Positions 36,316 through 44,224 of a DNA stretch of 64,000 bases are shown piece after piece. Below the pieces are notes generated by a model. That model ran no database searches, was not told the origin of the DNA, and saw only the letters and a program-made list of their open reading frames with translations. The DNA comes from Actinomycetes bacterium. Lineage in GTDB: Bacteria; Actinomycetota; Acidimicrobiia; Acidimicrobiales; RAAP-2. Position 1 is the stretch's first letter. Every line of letters begins with the position of its first letter. The translations under genes were made by a program, and so were the position numbers. The DNA lies in NCBI GenBank assembly GCA_021778895.1, contig JAJYBR010000001.1, positions 1-64,000 of the forward strand, in the 5' to 3' direction.

Positions 36316-36966
36316 GTGGGTTTCCTTGAAGACTGGGATCTCAGCTATGACGAGATCAACGAGTTGTTAACTGACAACGCGAGCCTGCGATCTTTTGTCA
36401 TGGGGTATGCCGCGGAGATCAAATGCCGCAATATGTTCTTTCGCAACCACCCGGACATCACCAACCTGCGTAAACCTGACGATCACGATCGCACTGAGAA
36501 GGGCGATTGGGTGATGGACTATAAGGGCCACACGATGAGCGTTGAGGTTAAGAGTCTGCAAACCAATTCCCTCAAGCCGAAGAAGAAGGGTGACGTGGCG
36601 CCAAATTACCAATGCGACGCCTCAGATGCTCGCACTGTTCGATTCCAAGACGGCACAGAATTGGTGACAACAGCACTGCTGGTCGGGGAGTTCGACATCG
36701 TGGCGGTGAATGTTCATGCGTTTTCAGGCAAGTGGGACTTCGCCTTTGCCAAGAACAGTGACCTTCTCACGATGGAAGAGTCGAATCGCGGCGCTGCAAA
36801 GACATACACGGAATTGCAGAAGCGCAGCCTCTTGAAGACACTGCAGCCGATGCCGCGCAGCGTTCCGGAACCCTACACGCGAAATCCCTTTGATCTCTTC
36901 GACCAGATCATCGAGAAGCGTAGGCGCGAACAGGGAGTCGTCGAATCGGCGACGGCTGTGGAATAG
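36316..36966 (+). CDS. PD-(D/E)XK restriction endonuclease-like protein
   Basis: The 216-residue product has KGDWVMDYKGHTMSVEVKSLQTN, whose D...E-V-K pattern fits the PD-(D/E)XK nuclease core: Asp in the first strand and Glu-x-Lys in the next. FDIVAVNVHAFSGKWDFAFA follows as a later core strand. The element also carries a DNA methyltransferase 1 kb away, so a type II-like restriction-modification pair is likely. The gene faces the other element genes. The GTG start has GAAAGG upstream. Distinctly more AT-rich than the backbone. Confidence 0.65.
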   Translation: MGFLEDWDLSYDEINELLTDNASLRSFVMGYAAEIKCRNMFFRNHPDITNLRKPDDHDRTEKGDWVMDYKGHTMSVEVKSLQTNSLKPKKKGDVAPNYQCDASDARTVRFQDGTELVTTALLVGEFDIVAVNVHAFSGKWDFAFAKNSDLLTMEESNRGAAKTYTELQKRSLLKTLQPMPRSVPEPYTRNPFDLFDQIIEKRRREQGVVESATAVE

Positions 36967-37054
36967 ACAGTCTGACTCTTGAGCAGCATCCGCCCAATCG
37001 GGGAAAAATCCATAACGTCCGAGTGCACTTTCTCGCTGGTTCGACGACAACTTG

Positions 37055-37870
37055 CTAGGGCGTGGTAAAGAAGTCGGCTAGTAGTTGGGTGCCCAGCGTT
37101 TCCCAGCGTGAAATCGGTGACTTGAAAAGCACTTCGGCCGCAGTTGGGAGTGTGAATGATGTGAGTGCCAGTCGTGCCATTACGTAAGACGCAGCCAACG
37201 CATCTGAGAGATCGTGGCTGAAGGTGGTGAAGCCCTCACTGACCCAGACCGGGCCATTGCTGTTCCAGATGTCCAGGTTGCCTAAGCCCGGATTCGAGTG
37301 CGTGGAACGACTGAGGTCACCATATAGTCTGCCTATCACCGCAAGGGAGTCACGAGCCAAGTCGGTGAGACCAGAGCCGTTTAGTCTGCCGAGACTCTTC
37401 CTGAACTCCGGACTCTTCTCGCTTTTGCGCCACGCAAGGTAGCCCGTGTCGTCATCGATAGCGGAGTAGCTAGCGCCCTGCGCCAGGAGTTCGAGCGCCG
37501 TCCGTAGACCTGACGTGCCGAGTCGATACCAACCGTGGGCAGAAACGAAGAGGGCGGCGTAGAATTCGTCATTGACATCGTAAATCACGTCGTTGAATGG
37601 TTGTCCAATCGCGCTCTGCTCCCAAGTCGAACTAACCCAGAGCCGGGTCTGCTCTGCGATGTGAGCGATCTGCTCACCTTGATGGTCGGTTGTCCGCAGT
37701 AACACATCGGTCGGCAAGTCCACGAGGTGTCTCCAGGTCCCTTCCGACACGGGGTCGGTCGGCACTTCTTCGCCTCCGGGAACGTTGGCGAAGACGTGAT
37801 CGGCGAGATAGGCTCGCCGAGCACGGAAATCATTCTCGCTCACAAGCCTGAGATTCTCGGGATTGGTCAT
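37055..37870 (-). CDS. Unknown alpha-helical protein downstream of methyltransferase
   Basis: The 271-residue product has no recognised enzyme motif. Helical text such as GWYRLGTSGLRTALELLAQGASYSA and DSLAVIGRLYGDLSRSTHSNPG has the L-x-x-x-L-S-x-x-x-H pattern seen in some HEPN-like or immunity-linked helical proteins; this is only a resemblance. The ATG at 37870 was preferred over 37978 because a GATACT box ends six bases before it and the extra N-terminus is low-complexity. It lies between the nuclease and methyltransferase genes and could modulate them. Confidence 0.5.
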   Translation of the reverse strand: MTNPENLRLVSENDFRARRAYLADHVFANVPGGEEVPTDPVSEGTWRHLVDLPTDVLLRTTDHQGEQIAHIAEQTRLWVSSTWEQSAIGQPFNDVIYDVNDEFYAALFVSAHGWYRLGTSGLRTALELLAQGASYSAIDDDTGYLAWRKSEKSPEFRKSLGRLNGSGLTDLARDSLAVIGRLYGDLSRSTHSNPGLGNLDIWNSNGPVWVSEGFTTFSHDLSDALAASYVMARLALTSFTLPTAAEVLFKSPISRWETLGTQLLADFFTTP

Positions 37871-37981
37871 CTCGTCAGTATCGCCGCTGAGGGTCCACCC
37901 GGAACTGGTGCTGGCAGTACTTGAGCAAATTACTTCAGATCGAGGGATATCACTCGAGTCATGGGAAAACCGCTCCAAGTC

Positions 37982-38731
37982 CTACTCATCGAGACCGAGT
38001 TCACGCGCTTCGGTCTTGGTTGGACGAATTCGATTGGGGTAGCGAGGATTGCGCTTAATAAATACAAGAAAGTAAGAGTGATTCTTCCTCGCGTGTTCTT
38101 GTTTGAGGAGACGAGTTACGCCAGGTCTGTTTGGTCGGGTTACTACGAAAAGATCCTTACAGTAGAAGAACTCATCGAGAGCATTTATCAGTTCGACATG
38201 CGTGAGTCGTTGACGATTTGCTGACACTTCATCCTGACACTTCAAGATGAGCACTCCGTAGTTTCGAAGTACGCGACGGGCCTCCATCGCCGCTGTCAGA
38301 TAGAGATCAAGAACTGCATTGTGCCACCTCGGAGCGTCGCTTGAGACAGCGGTTGGCTTGCTGTCGCTGTACCGTTCACGAAATGCTTCGTGCGTTCCGC
38401 TCCCGGCCATGTGAGATTCGCTTGCCCGAAACAGGCCTTCCATGTATGGCGGATCGAGGACTACTGAATCGATTGATGCGTCTTCATAGGGTAGGTCTCT
38501 GCAATCGACTCCAGTTTGGATGTCAGTTGCAAGAACCTTGTAGATACCTTCGGGTACTTGTGTCCAGAAAGCTCCCTTACCCCATGTCACGTCAGCGACG
38601 ATTGAACCTTCGGGAACGTGGAGGTGCAGAATGTCTCGGAATACCGGTGCGTTTGTTCCGACGTGCGAGCTGAGCACTACGTCGGTGGTGGCTATTCCAT
38701 CTGGCTTCTTGCGACTCTGCTGCGAGCTCAC
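37982..38731 (-). CDS. DNA methyltransferase (N4/N6 type), cognate of the nuclease-like gene
   Basis: The 249-residue product has motif I VADVTWGKGAFWTQVPEG for S-adenosylmethionine binding. The catalytic motif IV DPPYMEGLF follows SIDSVVL, and LRNYGVLILKCQDEV follows as a later strand. DPPY indicates adenine-N6 or cytosine-N4 methylation. Its start lies inside the end of the TraG-like gene, an overlap of 140 bases in another frame. It would protect the element and host DNA from the linked nuclease (inference). Confidence 0.8.
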   Translation of the reverse strand: MSSQQSRKKPDGIATTDVVLSSHVGTNAPVFRDILHLHVPEGSIVADVTWGKGAFWTQVPEGIYKVLATDIQTGVDCRDLPYEDASIDSVVLDPPYMEGLFRASESHMAGSGTHEAFRERYSDSKPTAVSSDAPRWHNAVLDLYLTAAMEARRVLRNYGVLILKCQDEVSANRQRLTHVELINALDEFFYCKDLFVVTRPNRPGVTRLLKQEHARKNHSYFLVFIKRNPRYPNRIRPTKTEARELGLDE

Positions 38732-40028
38732 GATCTTCGATCCTTCCTATGTACGCCGAGGCTATGCGAACTTTGCGGTCATACCTGAACATACGATCGG
38801 GCTCTGACATCTCGCGTGCGGCCATTCCTGTGATGGCACAGTGCTGGTAACGTCCGCGGAACATGACGATGGCTTCGCCCCGCGGTAGTTGCCGGATCAA
38901 ATTAGGGTCTACCCGGAACTGGTGCTGGCGTCTTCCTGACGTCGCAGTGCGCATGCCCAGGTTGTCGACCTCGTGCGTGTCTTCCCAGACCGGCACCGTT
39001 CCTGTCAGAGAGGCTAGCGGCTCGGGGGCGGGGTTTCGGTGGGCGATGACGAATCCGCAGGTGTGAAGTAGCCGCTCGGCGTGCTCGCCCAGGCTCGAGA
39101 CGGTCTGAGTTCCAATGACGATAGCGACTCGTGCGCTGCGGATGCGCTCAACGAGACCGGCGGCGCGGGCACTCGCCCGAGCATCCTGGGCGACGGCGCT
39201 GAACTCGTCGAGCACGATGAGAGTGGGGCGTCCGTCGTTGCTCTCGGCGAATTCTCCCACGAGGGCAAGTATCCACGATGCGATGTCACCTGCCGTCTGC
39301 GGAGCGGAGGTACCCGGAAGGCGGAGCCAGGCGGCGTCCACCCCGTCGAGGTTCCACGAGTCCGGCTTGGCGTCGAGCCTGTCTCCGACCGTGGCGCTGA
39401 GAGCCCGCAGTCTCAGGTAGAGGGAGGTCCACTGCTGGTTCGTGAAGGAGGCTGCCTCGGCTTCGCGCTGGGGGGCGTCGAGAGTGGCGAGTCCGGCGTA
39501 GAGGGAGCGGGTGACCCCCGGACGGACCCGTTCGACGATCTCGGCGAGGGTGCGCGGGACCTCGCCCGCTCCAAGGGCGAGGTCCAGCATGGCGACGGCC
39601 TCGGCATGGTGGAAGGCCGACTCGGAGGCGTCGAAGAGCCCGCTGAGGCGCTCACGAACTCGCTCCTTCGTGCCTTCGAGCCCCGCGAGGGGCTGCTCGG
39701 GCCAGGTGACGACGCGTCGGTAGTCGTGTCGTTGAGCGAGGGCGAGGAATCGATCCCGGTCCTCGCCCCCCAGTCCTTTGGCGTCGATGAAGATGATCCG
39801 GAGAGGGGGTTCGCCGGGGTTCGCCCGCTGGGCGGCCATCTGTCCAGCGACGAGACGTAGTTGGGTGACGGTCTTGCCGGTGCCAGTTCCCCCGATGACG
39901 AGGCAGTGGGTCTCGAGGTCTGAGAAGGCGAGGGCTGCGAGTCGCACTCGTCCGAGCGGCCCCCACGGACCGGGGACCATGAGCTCTTCCGCGTCGCCGT
40001 CGAGGACGGTGCCGAGCACCCCTCTCAC
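38592..40028 (-). CDS. TraG/VirD4-FtsK-like DNA-pumping ATPase (coupling-protein-like)
   Basis: The 478-residue product has Walker A IGGTGTGKTVTQLRL, Walker B TLIVLDEFSAVAQDA and a following sensor IVIGTQTVSSLG. IRQLPRGEAIVMFRGRYQH is the C-terminal segment typical of TraG/TraD coupling proteins. The N-terminal half has no long membrane helices; the preceding gene encodes a membrane protein that could anchor it. It probably moves element DNA during conjugal transfer. The GTG start overlaps the stop of the membrane gene (GTGA). Confidence 0.75.
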   Translation of the reverse strand: MRGVLGTVLDGDAEELMVPGPWGPLGRVRLAALAFSDLETHCLVIGGTGTGKTVTQLRLVAGQMAAQRANPGEPPLRIIFIDAKGLGGEDRDRFLALAQRHDYRRVVTWPEQPLAGLEGTKERVRERLSGLFDASESAFHHAEAVAMLDLALGAGEVPRTLAEIVERVRPGVTRSLYAGLATLDAPQREAEAASFTNQQWTSLYLRLRALSATVGDRLDAKPDSWNLDGVDAAWLRLPGTSAPQTAGDIASWILALVGEFAESNDGRPTLIVLDEFSAVAQDARASARAAGLVERIRSARVAIVIGTQTVSSLGEHAERLLHTCGFVIAHRNPAPEPLASLTGTVPVWEDTHEVDNLGMRTATSGRRQHQFRVDPNLIRQLPRGEAIVMFRGRYQHCAITGMAAREMSEPDRMFRYDRKVRIASAYIGRIEDRELAAESQEARWNSHHRRSAQLARRNKRTGIPRHSAPPRSRRFNRR

Positions 40029-40540
40029 GGGACAACCTCATCGATCGACGCGCTCACGTGCCAGCGTGTCAGCAGTTGTCGGCGCCGGAGTTGCTGGCGC
40101 TCGAGGACCCGAGCGTCCACGACCTCGGGGTTGACCGTTCGGCGGTCGAAGGCGAGGAGGAGAGCCGTCGAAATCCACGAGTGGAGGTAGGTGAGAAAAA
40201 CGTAGAGCACATCGACTTTCCACCGGGGGAGGTTCGCCGGGGTTCGCCCGAAGAGCGCGAGACCGGTGAGCGTCACGGGGTGCAGCAGGAGGCCGCTTAC
40301 CAGAACCACGACCAGCGTGGCGAGAGCCAGGGCCCATAGCGAGCGCAGCAACCGACGGGGACTGAGGTCGTAGTAGATGGCGACGAAGGTGGTGAGGGGG
40401 AGGAACACCATCCCGAGTGGGGTGAGTAACTGGCTCGCGACGGTGAGGGCCAGACTCGTGTGCCAGGCCCACTCGCGTAGCCCCCGGGGCGCCACCAATG
40501 GGAGTGCGGGCCAGCGGTTGGGTCCGCGCCTCAGGGCCAT
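40025..40540 (-). CDS. Small multi-helix membrane protein of the transfer module
   Basis: The 171-residue product has about four hydrophobic helices (LALTVASQLLTPLGMVFLPL; ALALATLVVVLVSGLLLH; VDVLYVFLTYLHSWISTALL) and basic tails. No family is recognised. It overlaps the relaxation gene by ten bases and the TraG-like gene by four. It is a candidate membrane partner of the DNA-pumping ATPase. Confidence 0.6.
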   Translation of the reverse strand: MALRRGPNRWPALPLVAPRGLREWAWHTSLALTVASQLLTPLGMVFLPLTTFVAIYYDLSPRRLLRSLWALALATLVVVLVSGLLLHPVTLTGLALFGRTPANLPRWKVDVLYVFLTYLHSWISTALLLAFDRRTVNPEVVDARVLERQQLRRRQLLTRWHVSASIDEVVP

Positions 40541-41253
40541 CGCACGACCTCGAGACGGCCTCGTAGGTCCTCGGGCAGGCTCTCGCGGGCTCTCGTCACA
40601 ACGTTGAACGCCGCCTCACTCACGTAGTACCAGACGGCGTCGTATCGGGGAGTAAGGAGTGGGGTTGCCACATCACGACCCTGGTCGTAGTCGTAGCGCC
40701 GGGTGAGGAGCCCCAGTTGGATGTGCCTCGTGCGCGCAAAGGTCTTCGCCACGCGCTCGCGCTCAATAGCGACCAGGCGCCCGTCGTCTAAGAGGAGTTC
40801 GGCGTCGGGGACGTGAGCGACACGTTCGCCCCGAGCGCGCGTAGGCATCACCGCGCGGATCTCGCGCTCTGCGCGCCAAGTCGATCCGGGGAGCAGGTCA
40901 GCGAGCGCGAGGCGGACGTCCACGACGTCGCTGGCGTGCTCGAGGGTGGCGAGCGCGGGCTCCTCACTTCCGAGCCGTCGTCCGGTGATGCGCAGCCCCG
41001 CCGTCGTCAGCCAGACGAAGGGAGGTCGCCCGACGAGGAGAACCCGACGCACGGCCCAGTCGCGGGCGACCCAGCGGTCCACTGTCTTGCGGGCCGCGTC
41101 CACGGAGACCGATCGGTCGTCCAGGTGGGCGAAGAGACGAGCCAGTTGGTCGAGGCGCAGGGCGCCCTGGGTCGCGCACCAGTCGAGCCCCACCCGGTCA
41201 CGCTCGCCCAGGCGAATCGATCCGGCGTCACGTCGTCGTCGCGCTTCGCTCAT
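40531..41253 (-). CDS. Replication-relaxation family protein
   Basis: The 240-residue product has a winged-helix-like start (CATQGALRLDQLARLFAHLD) and WLTTAGLRITGRR. The later core HVPDAELLLDDGRLVAIERERVAKTFAR resembles the PD-(D/E)XK-like core of the replication-relaxation family (PF13814) of actinobacterial plasmids and integrative elements. It is probably involved in nicking or control of element replication and transfer. AAGGGAGG lies before the ATG, after an unusual purine-rich leader. Confidence 0.7.
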   Translation of the reverse strand: MSEARRRRDAGSIRLGERDRVGLDWCATQGALRLDQLARLFAHLDDRSVSVDAARKTVDRWVARDWAVRRVLLVGRPPFVWLTTAGLRITGRRLGSEEPALATLEHASDVVDVRLALADLLPGSTWRAEREIRAVMPTRARGERVAHVPDAELLLDDGRLVAIERERVAKTFARTRHIQLGLLTRRYDYDQGRDVATPLLTPRYDAVWYYVSEAAFNVVTRARESLPEDLRGRLEVVRWP

Positions 41254-41481
41254 GGATTTTCCTCCCTTGTCGTCGCTGTTATCCCTCTTTCTGATTTCTT
41301 TGTTGTTGTTGTTGTGTTTCTGTTCTTCTTGTTCTTGTTCTTATTTCCCTTCATCCCCCTTTTCCTCTCTTCACGTCTCTCATCACCATCACTGCTCTCT
41401 CCCCGCCGCCAACCCCATCCGCTGTGGGGGTGGGGTTGGCGGCGGGGAGAGAGCTCCCGACGGAGGTCACTCGCCTGGGAA
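41254..41481. other. Non-coding region with purine/pyrimidine tract, candidate oriT or replication origin
   Basis: The plus strand is a T/C-rich tract from about 41262 to 41390 with runs of GTTGTT and TTCTTCTTGTTC. It is followed by the 24-bp inverted repeat at 41394-41454. No gene is supported. Position between primase and relaxation genes fits an origin. Confidence 0.5.
41394..41454. repeat. Perfect 24-bp inverted repeat with 13-base loop
   Basis: Left arm 41394-41417 begins GCTCTCTCCCCGCCG; right arm 41431-41454 is its exact reverse complement. There is no T-run after the stem on either strand. It is the longest perfect stem I noticed in the window. Confidence 0.9.
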
Positions 41482-42972
41482 CTACCTCCCAGCGAGGACC
41501 GTCCGGGGGGAGTGGTGAGAGGCACGAAGGTGAGGGGAAACGGTGGCTACAAGGTCGTCAATGCCGGGAAGGGTCGCCGGGTTTGGAGTAGTTCGGTTCG
41601 TCGTCAGGCGTAGCCCGAAGTAGTAGTGGAGGTTTGCCTTGCCGCGGCGACCCTTCGCAACGCCGGGCACCGCCTTGATTCGCTTTCCGAACTCACCCTG
41701 ACTGAGGACGTCGAGGTCCTTCTCCTCCGCGTCGCGGCGGTAGGCGTCGTAGAGCTCGGTGGCTCCGACCGAGACGCCCACCTTCACCTCGCAGTGTTCG
41801 GCGAGGAAGGCCCCGACTGGGTCGCTCGCGTCGCGGTAGGACTGGGTCGCCGCGCGCCATGCCGCGGGCACATCGGGGAGTCCGTTCGCGTAGTAGGAAG
41901 CGGCGCCGCGCACTAGCCAGGCCAGGATGCCCGCGCTCTCAGCGGCGAGGTCGTCGGCGAGGGTGGGGTCGGCGTCGAGGTCGAACGTGGCGCCAAAGGG
42001 CACCACGACAAGGCGCCGCCAGATGCCGTGGTCGGTGCCACGCACGACCGGCAGGGTGTTGGTCGCGAGGAGGAACTTCGCCACGGGCGGGAACTCCACG
42101 AAGTCACCGTAGAGAGGACGGGCCGTGACAGGGTCCCCACTCACCAGGGACTTCACGCGGCTCTCGTTGAGGCTCTGACCGTGGCCCGTCTCGGAGAGCA
42201 CCGCGAGGCGCACATCGCGCAGGCGCGTCAACTCGGGGGACGCCGCACCGGTTGCCGCCCCCGCGAGGACGACCGCCTCGGCTGCCTGCTGAGCGTAGGT
42301 GCCGAGGACCCGTTGCAGTGCGTGCAGCAACGTGGACTTGCCGTTCGCTCCGGCGCCCATGAGCAGCCACATCTGGTGCTGGCGCGTTTCGCCGGTCGCG
42401 AGGTAGCCGAGCCAGGGCTGGCGGTAGGCGCACACATCAGCGTTGGTGCCGAGGACCTCGTCGAGGAAGCGCTCGAAGCGCGGACAGCCAGCCGTCGGGT
42501 CGTAGTCAGTGCCGGTGCGACGAAGGGCCACGTGCTGCCGCTCGTGGGTGCGACCGGCGCCGGTGCGCAGGTCGATGACCCCGTTCGGGACGACGAGGAG
42601 GTCGCGACGGGCGTCGATGCGTTCGGCATCGACCAGGATTGAGCGATGGTGCGAGGCGAGGGTGAGTATCGAGTTGATGGACCCCTGGTTCTTCAGTTTG
42701 CGCACGCTCGACTGTCGGGCATTCGTGAAGCGTCGCGCCTCGAGGGTCGAGACGTTCGACGGGACGAAACTGGCGAGGTTCTTCAGCAAGTTGATGACCA
42801 GACGGTGGACCTCGACCTGGTGGTCGTCGCGGCGCCAGCCGAGGTGGGAGTGAAAGACGAGCCAGCCGCCACTCGTGTGTTCGTAGCGCACGGTGTCGCG
42901 GTGGCGACGTATGAACTCTTCGGCAACGTCAAGGGCGGTAATGGAGACGGGGATGGAGACGGGGATGGACAT
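41482..42972 (-). CDS. P4-type phage/plasmid primase-helicase (D5-like)
   Basis: The 496-residue product has a D5_N-type middle region (RFLDEVLGTNADVCAYRQPWLGYLATG) and an SF3 helicase core. Walker A is MGAGANGKSTLLHAL, motif C is FLLATNTLPVVRGTDHGIWRR, and the arginine pair RR-L follows. The C-terminal winged-helix part ends GEFGKRIKAVPGVAKGRRGK. It drives autonomous replication of excised elements. The ATG at 42972 (MSIPVSIPVSITALD) was chosen because GGAGGT lies just upstream; the repeated SIPVSIPVSI is unusual. A strong imperfect hairpin covers its last codons (41468-41515). Confidence 0.85.
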   Translation of the reverse strand: MSIPVSIPVSITALDVAEEFIRRHRDTVRYEHTSGGWLVFHSHLGWRRDDHQVEVHRLVINLLKNLASFVPSNVSTLEARRFTNARQSSVRKLKNQGSINSILTLASHHRSILVDAERIDARRDLLVVPNGVIDLRTGAGRTHERQHVALRRTGTDYDPTAGCPRFERFLDEVLGTNADVCAYRQPWLGYLATGETRQHQMWLLMGAGANGKSTLLHALQRVLGTYAQQAAEAVVLAGAATGAASPELTRLRDVRLAVLSETGHGQSLNESRVKSLVSGDPVTARPLYGDFVEFPPVAKFLLATNTLPVVRGTDHGIWRRLVVVPFGATFDLDADPTLADDLAAESAGILAWLVRGAASYYANGLPDVPAAWRAATQSYRDASDPVGAFLAEHCEVKVGVSVGATELYDAYRRDAEEKDLDVLSQGEFGKRIKAVPGVAKGRRGKANLHYYFGLRLTTNRTTPNPATLPGIDDLVATVSPHLRASHHSPRTVLAGR

Positions 42973-43073
42973 GGTGACCTCCGGGTTGGTAGTTGGTAGT
43001 TGGGATGGTCCGCGGTCGCTCGGAGGGCGCACGGAGGTGGCCCGCGAACGAACGGCGGCGAACGGGCTTGCGC

Positions 43074-44093
43074 CTAGAGTCGGCGCGCTCGCTCGAGGCG
43101 AGCAGCGATGAGCCGCTGGAAGTCGGCGTCGCGCTCGCACCCGATAACGCGGCGTCCCTCGAGAAGGGCGGCCTCAGCGGTGGTGCCACTTCCGAGGAAG
43201 GGGTCGAGAACCGTCTGACCTTCGCGGGTGACGGCTCGGATGAGCACTCGCATGAGAGTGAGGGGCTTGACGGTGGGGTGACGTACCCCATCGACAACGG
43301 GACGTTCCTTCGTCGTGGGCTTGGGAACGCTGAGGGCCGGTTCGGTCACGACCTCCCCGGGATAGAGAGGAGTCGCACCCCTAGGTGCTTCTCCTTTGAG
43401 CTCGCAGTGGCACGACGCCGGCGAGCAGGCCGGGTCGTGAACGGCGAGAAGGTTGGAGGCGAGCTCCCCCGGTCCCGCGAGGACCGCGTGGTCGATGGAC
43501 CCCACGCCGAAGTCGAGGACGTTCTCCAGCACGGTCGGCGCGAGGTCCTTTTCGAGGGGTCGACGAGCGACGAGGATGGGCTCGTAGGCGGGACGCACCG
43601 TGCTGCGCCGTCCAGCGAGCGTCTTAGCGAGGTCCGCGTCACCGAGTTCGTGAGCCTGCTTACCGAGGTCCCGTGAGGTGAGGCGGGCTCCGCCGTAGGT
43701 CCACATCCACTGGTCGCGCACCTCGAAGCCTGCGAGCTGGAGGGCCACCTGGGTGAGGCCAATTGTGCGCGTGGCCCCAAAGACGAGAGCGAAGCCCCCC
43801 GGGGCGAGCACGCGTAGAACCCGACGCCAGAGGTCGGGGCCGGGAACCGCATGGTCCCAGTCGGCGCCGCCGTAGCCATCGGCGTCATTGATGAACTCCT
43901 CGTCCTCGAGCCAGGCGGTGAGCATCGTCGCCGTGTCGAGAGAGGTGGTGAGTCCGTAGGGTGGGTCGGTCACAACGGCGTGGACGCTTCCTTCTTCGAG
44001 GGAGTCGAGGAAATCCGCTGCGCCGCCTGAGTGGATGACGGCGTCATCCGCAGGTTGGTCGGTGAAGAGGTTGGTGTTGGTGGTCGCATTCAT
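43074..44093 (-). CDS. DNA methyltransferase (N6/N4, type II beta-class-like)
   Basis: The 339-residue product has catalytic DPPYGLTTSLD near the N-terminus (motif IV) and DPFLGSGTTAEAALL near the C-terminus (motif I). That order is typical of beta-class enzymes. HPTVKPLTLMRVLIR is the usual substrate-helix text. It is separate from the methyltransferase at 37982. No nuclease is adjacent, so it may act as an orphan or anti-restriction methylase. The ATG at 44093 was chosen over 44234, which would overlap the integrase end; the leader has a stable hairpin. Confidence 0.85.
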   Translation of the reverse strand: MNATTNTNLFTDQPADDAVIHSGGAADFLDSLEEGSVHAVVTDPPYGLTTSLDTATMLTAWLEDEEFINDADGYGGADWDHAVPGPDLWRRVLRVLAPGGFALVFGATRTIGLTQVALQLAGFEVRDQWMWTYGGARLTSRDLGKQAHELGDADLAKTLAGRRSTVRPAYEPILVARRPLEKDLAPTVLENVLDFGVGSIDHAVLAGPGELASNLLAVHDPACSPASCHCELKGEAPRGATPLYPGEVVTEPALSVPKPTTKERPVVDGVRHPTVKPLTLMRVLIRAVTREGQTVLDPFLGSGTTAEAALLEGRRVIGCERDADFQRLIAARLERARRL

Positions 44094-44147
44094 GCGCCGC
44101 ACCGTGCGCGCCGAGCATGTCCGCGCACTCCCCGTCACCTGATTTTT

Positions 44148-44183
44148 CAGAAGGTCTCGATTCCGCAAACACGGAACCTTCTG
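44148..44183. repeat. Two-part hairpin between integrase and methyltransferase
   Basis: CAGAAGG (44148-44154) pairs with CCTTCTG (44177-44183), and TTCCG (44161-44165) with CGGAA (44172-44176). In the minus-strand transcript no U-run follows, so it could be a regulatory leader of the methyltransferase rather than a terminator. Confidence 0.55.
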
Positions 44184-44224
44184 ATTCTGTCGGGAGAAGA
44201 TGTTGGTCGACTGAGTACAACAGC

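Noticed and set aside
40946-41518. Open frames through the T/C-rich tract giving Leu/Ser/Phe-rich peptides
   Set aside because: They are low-complexity translations of the tract and the inverted repeat, and overlap the relaxation gene on the other strand.
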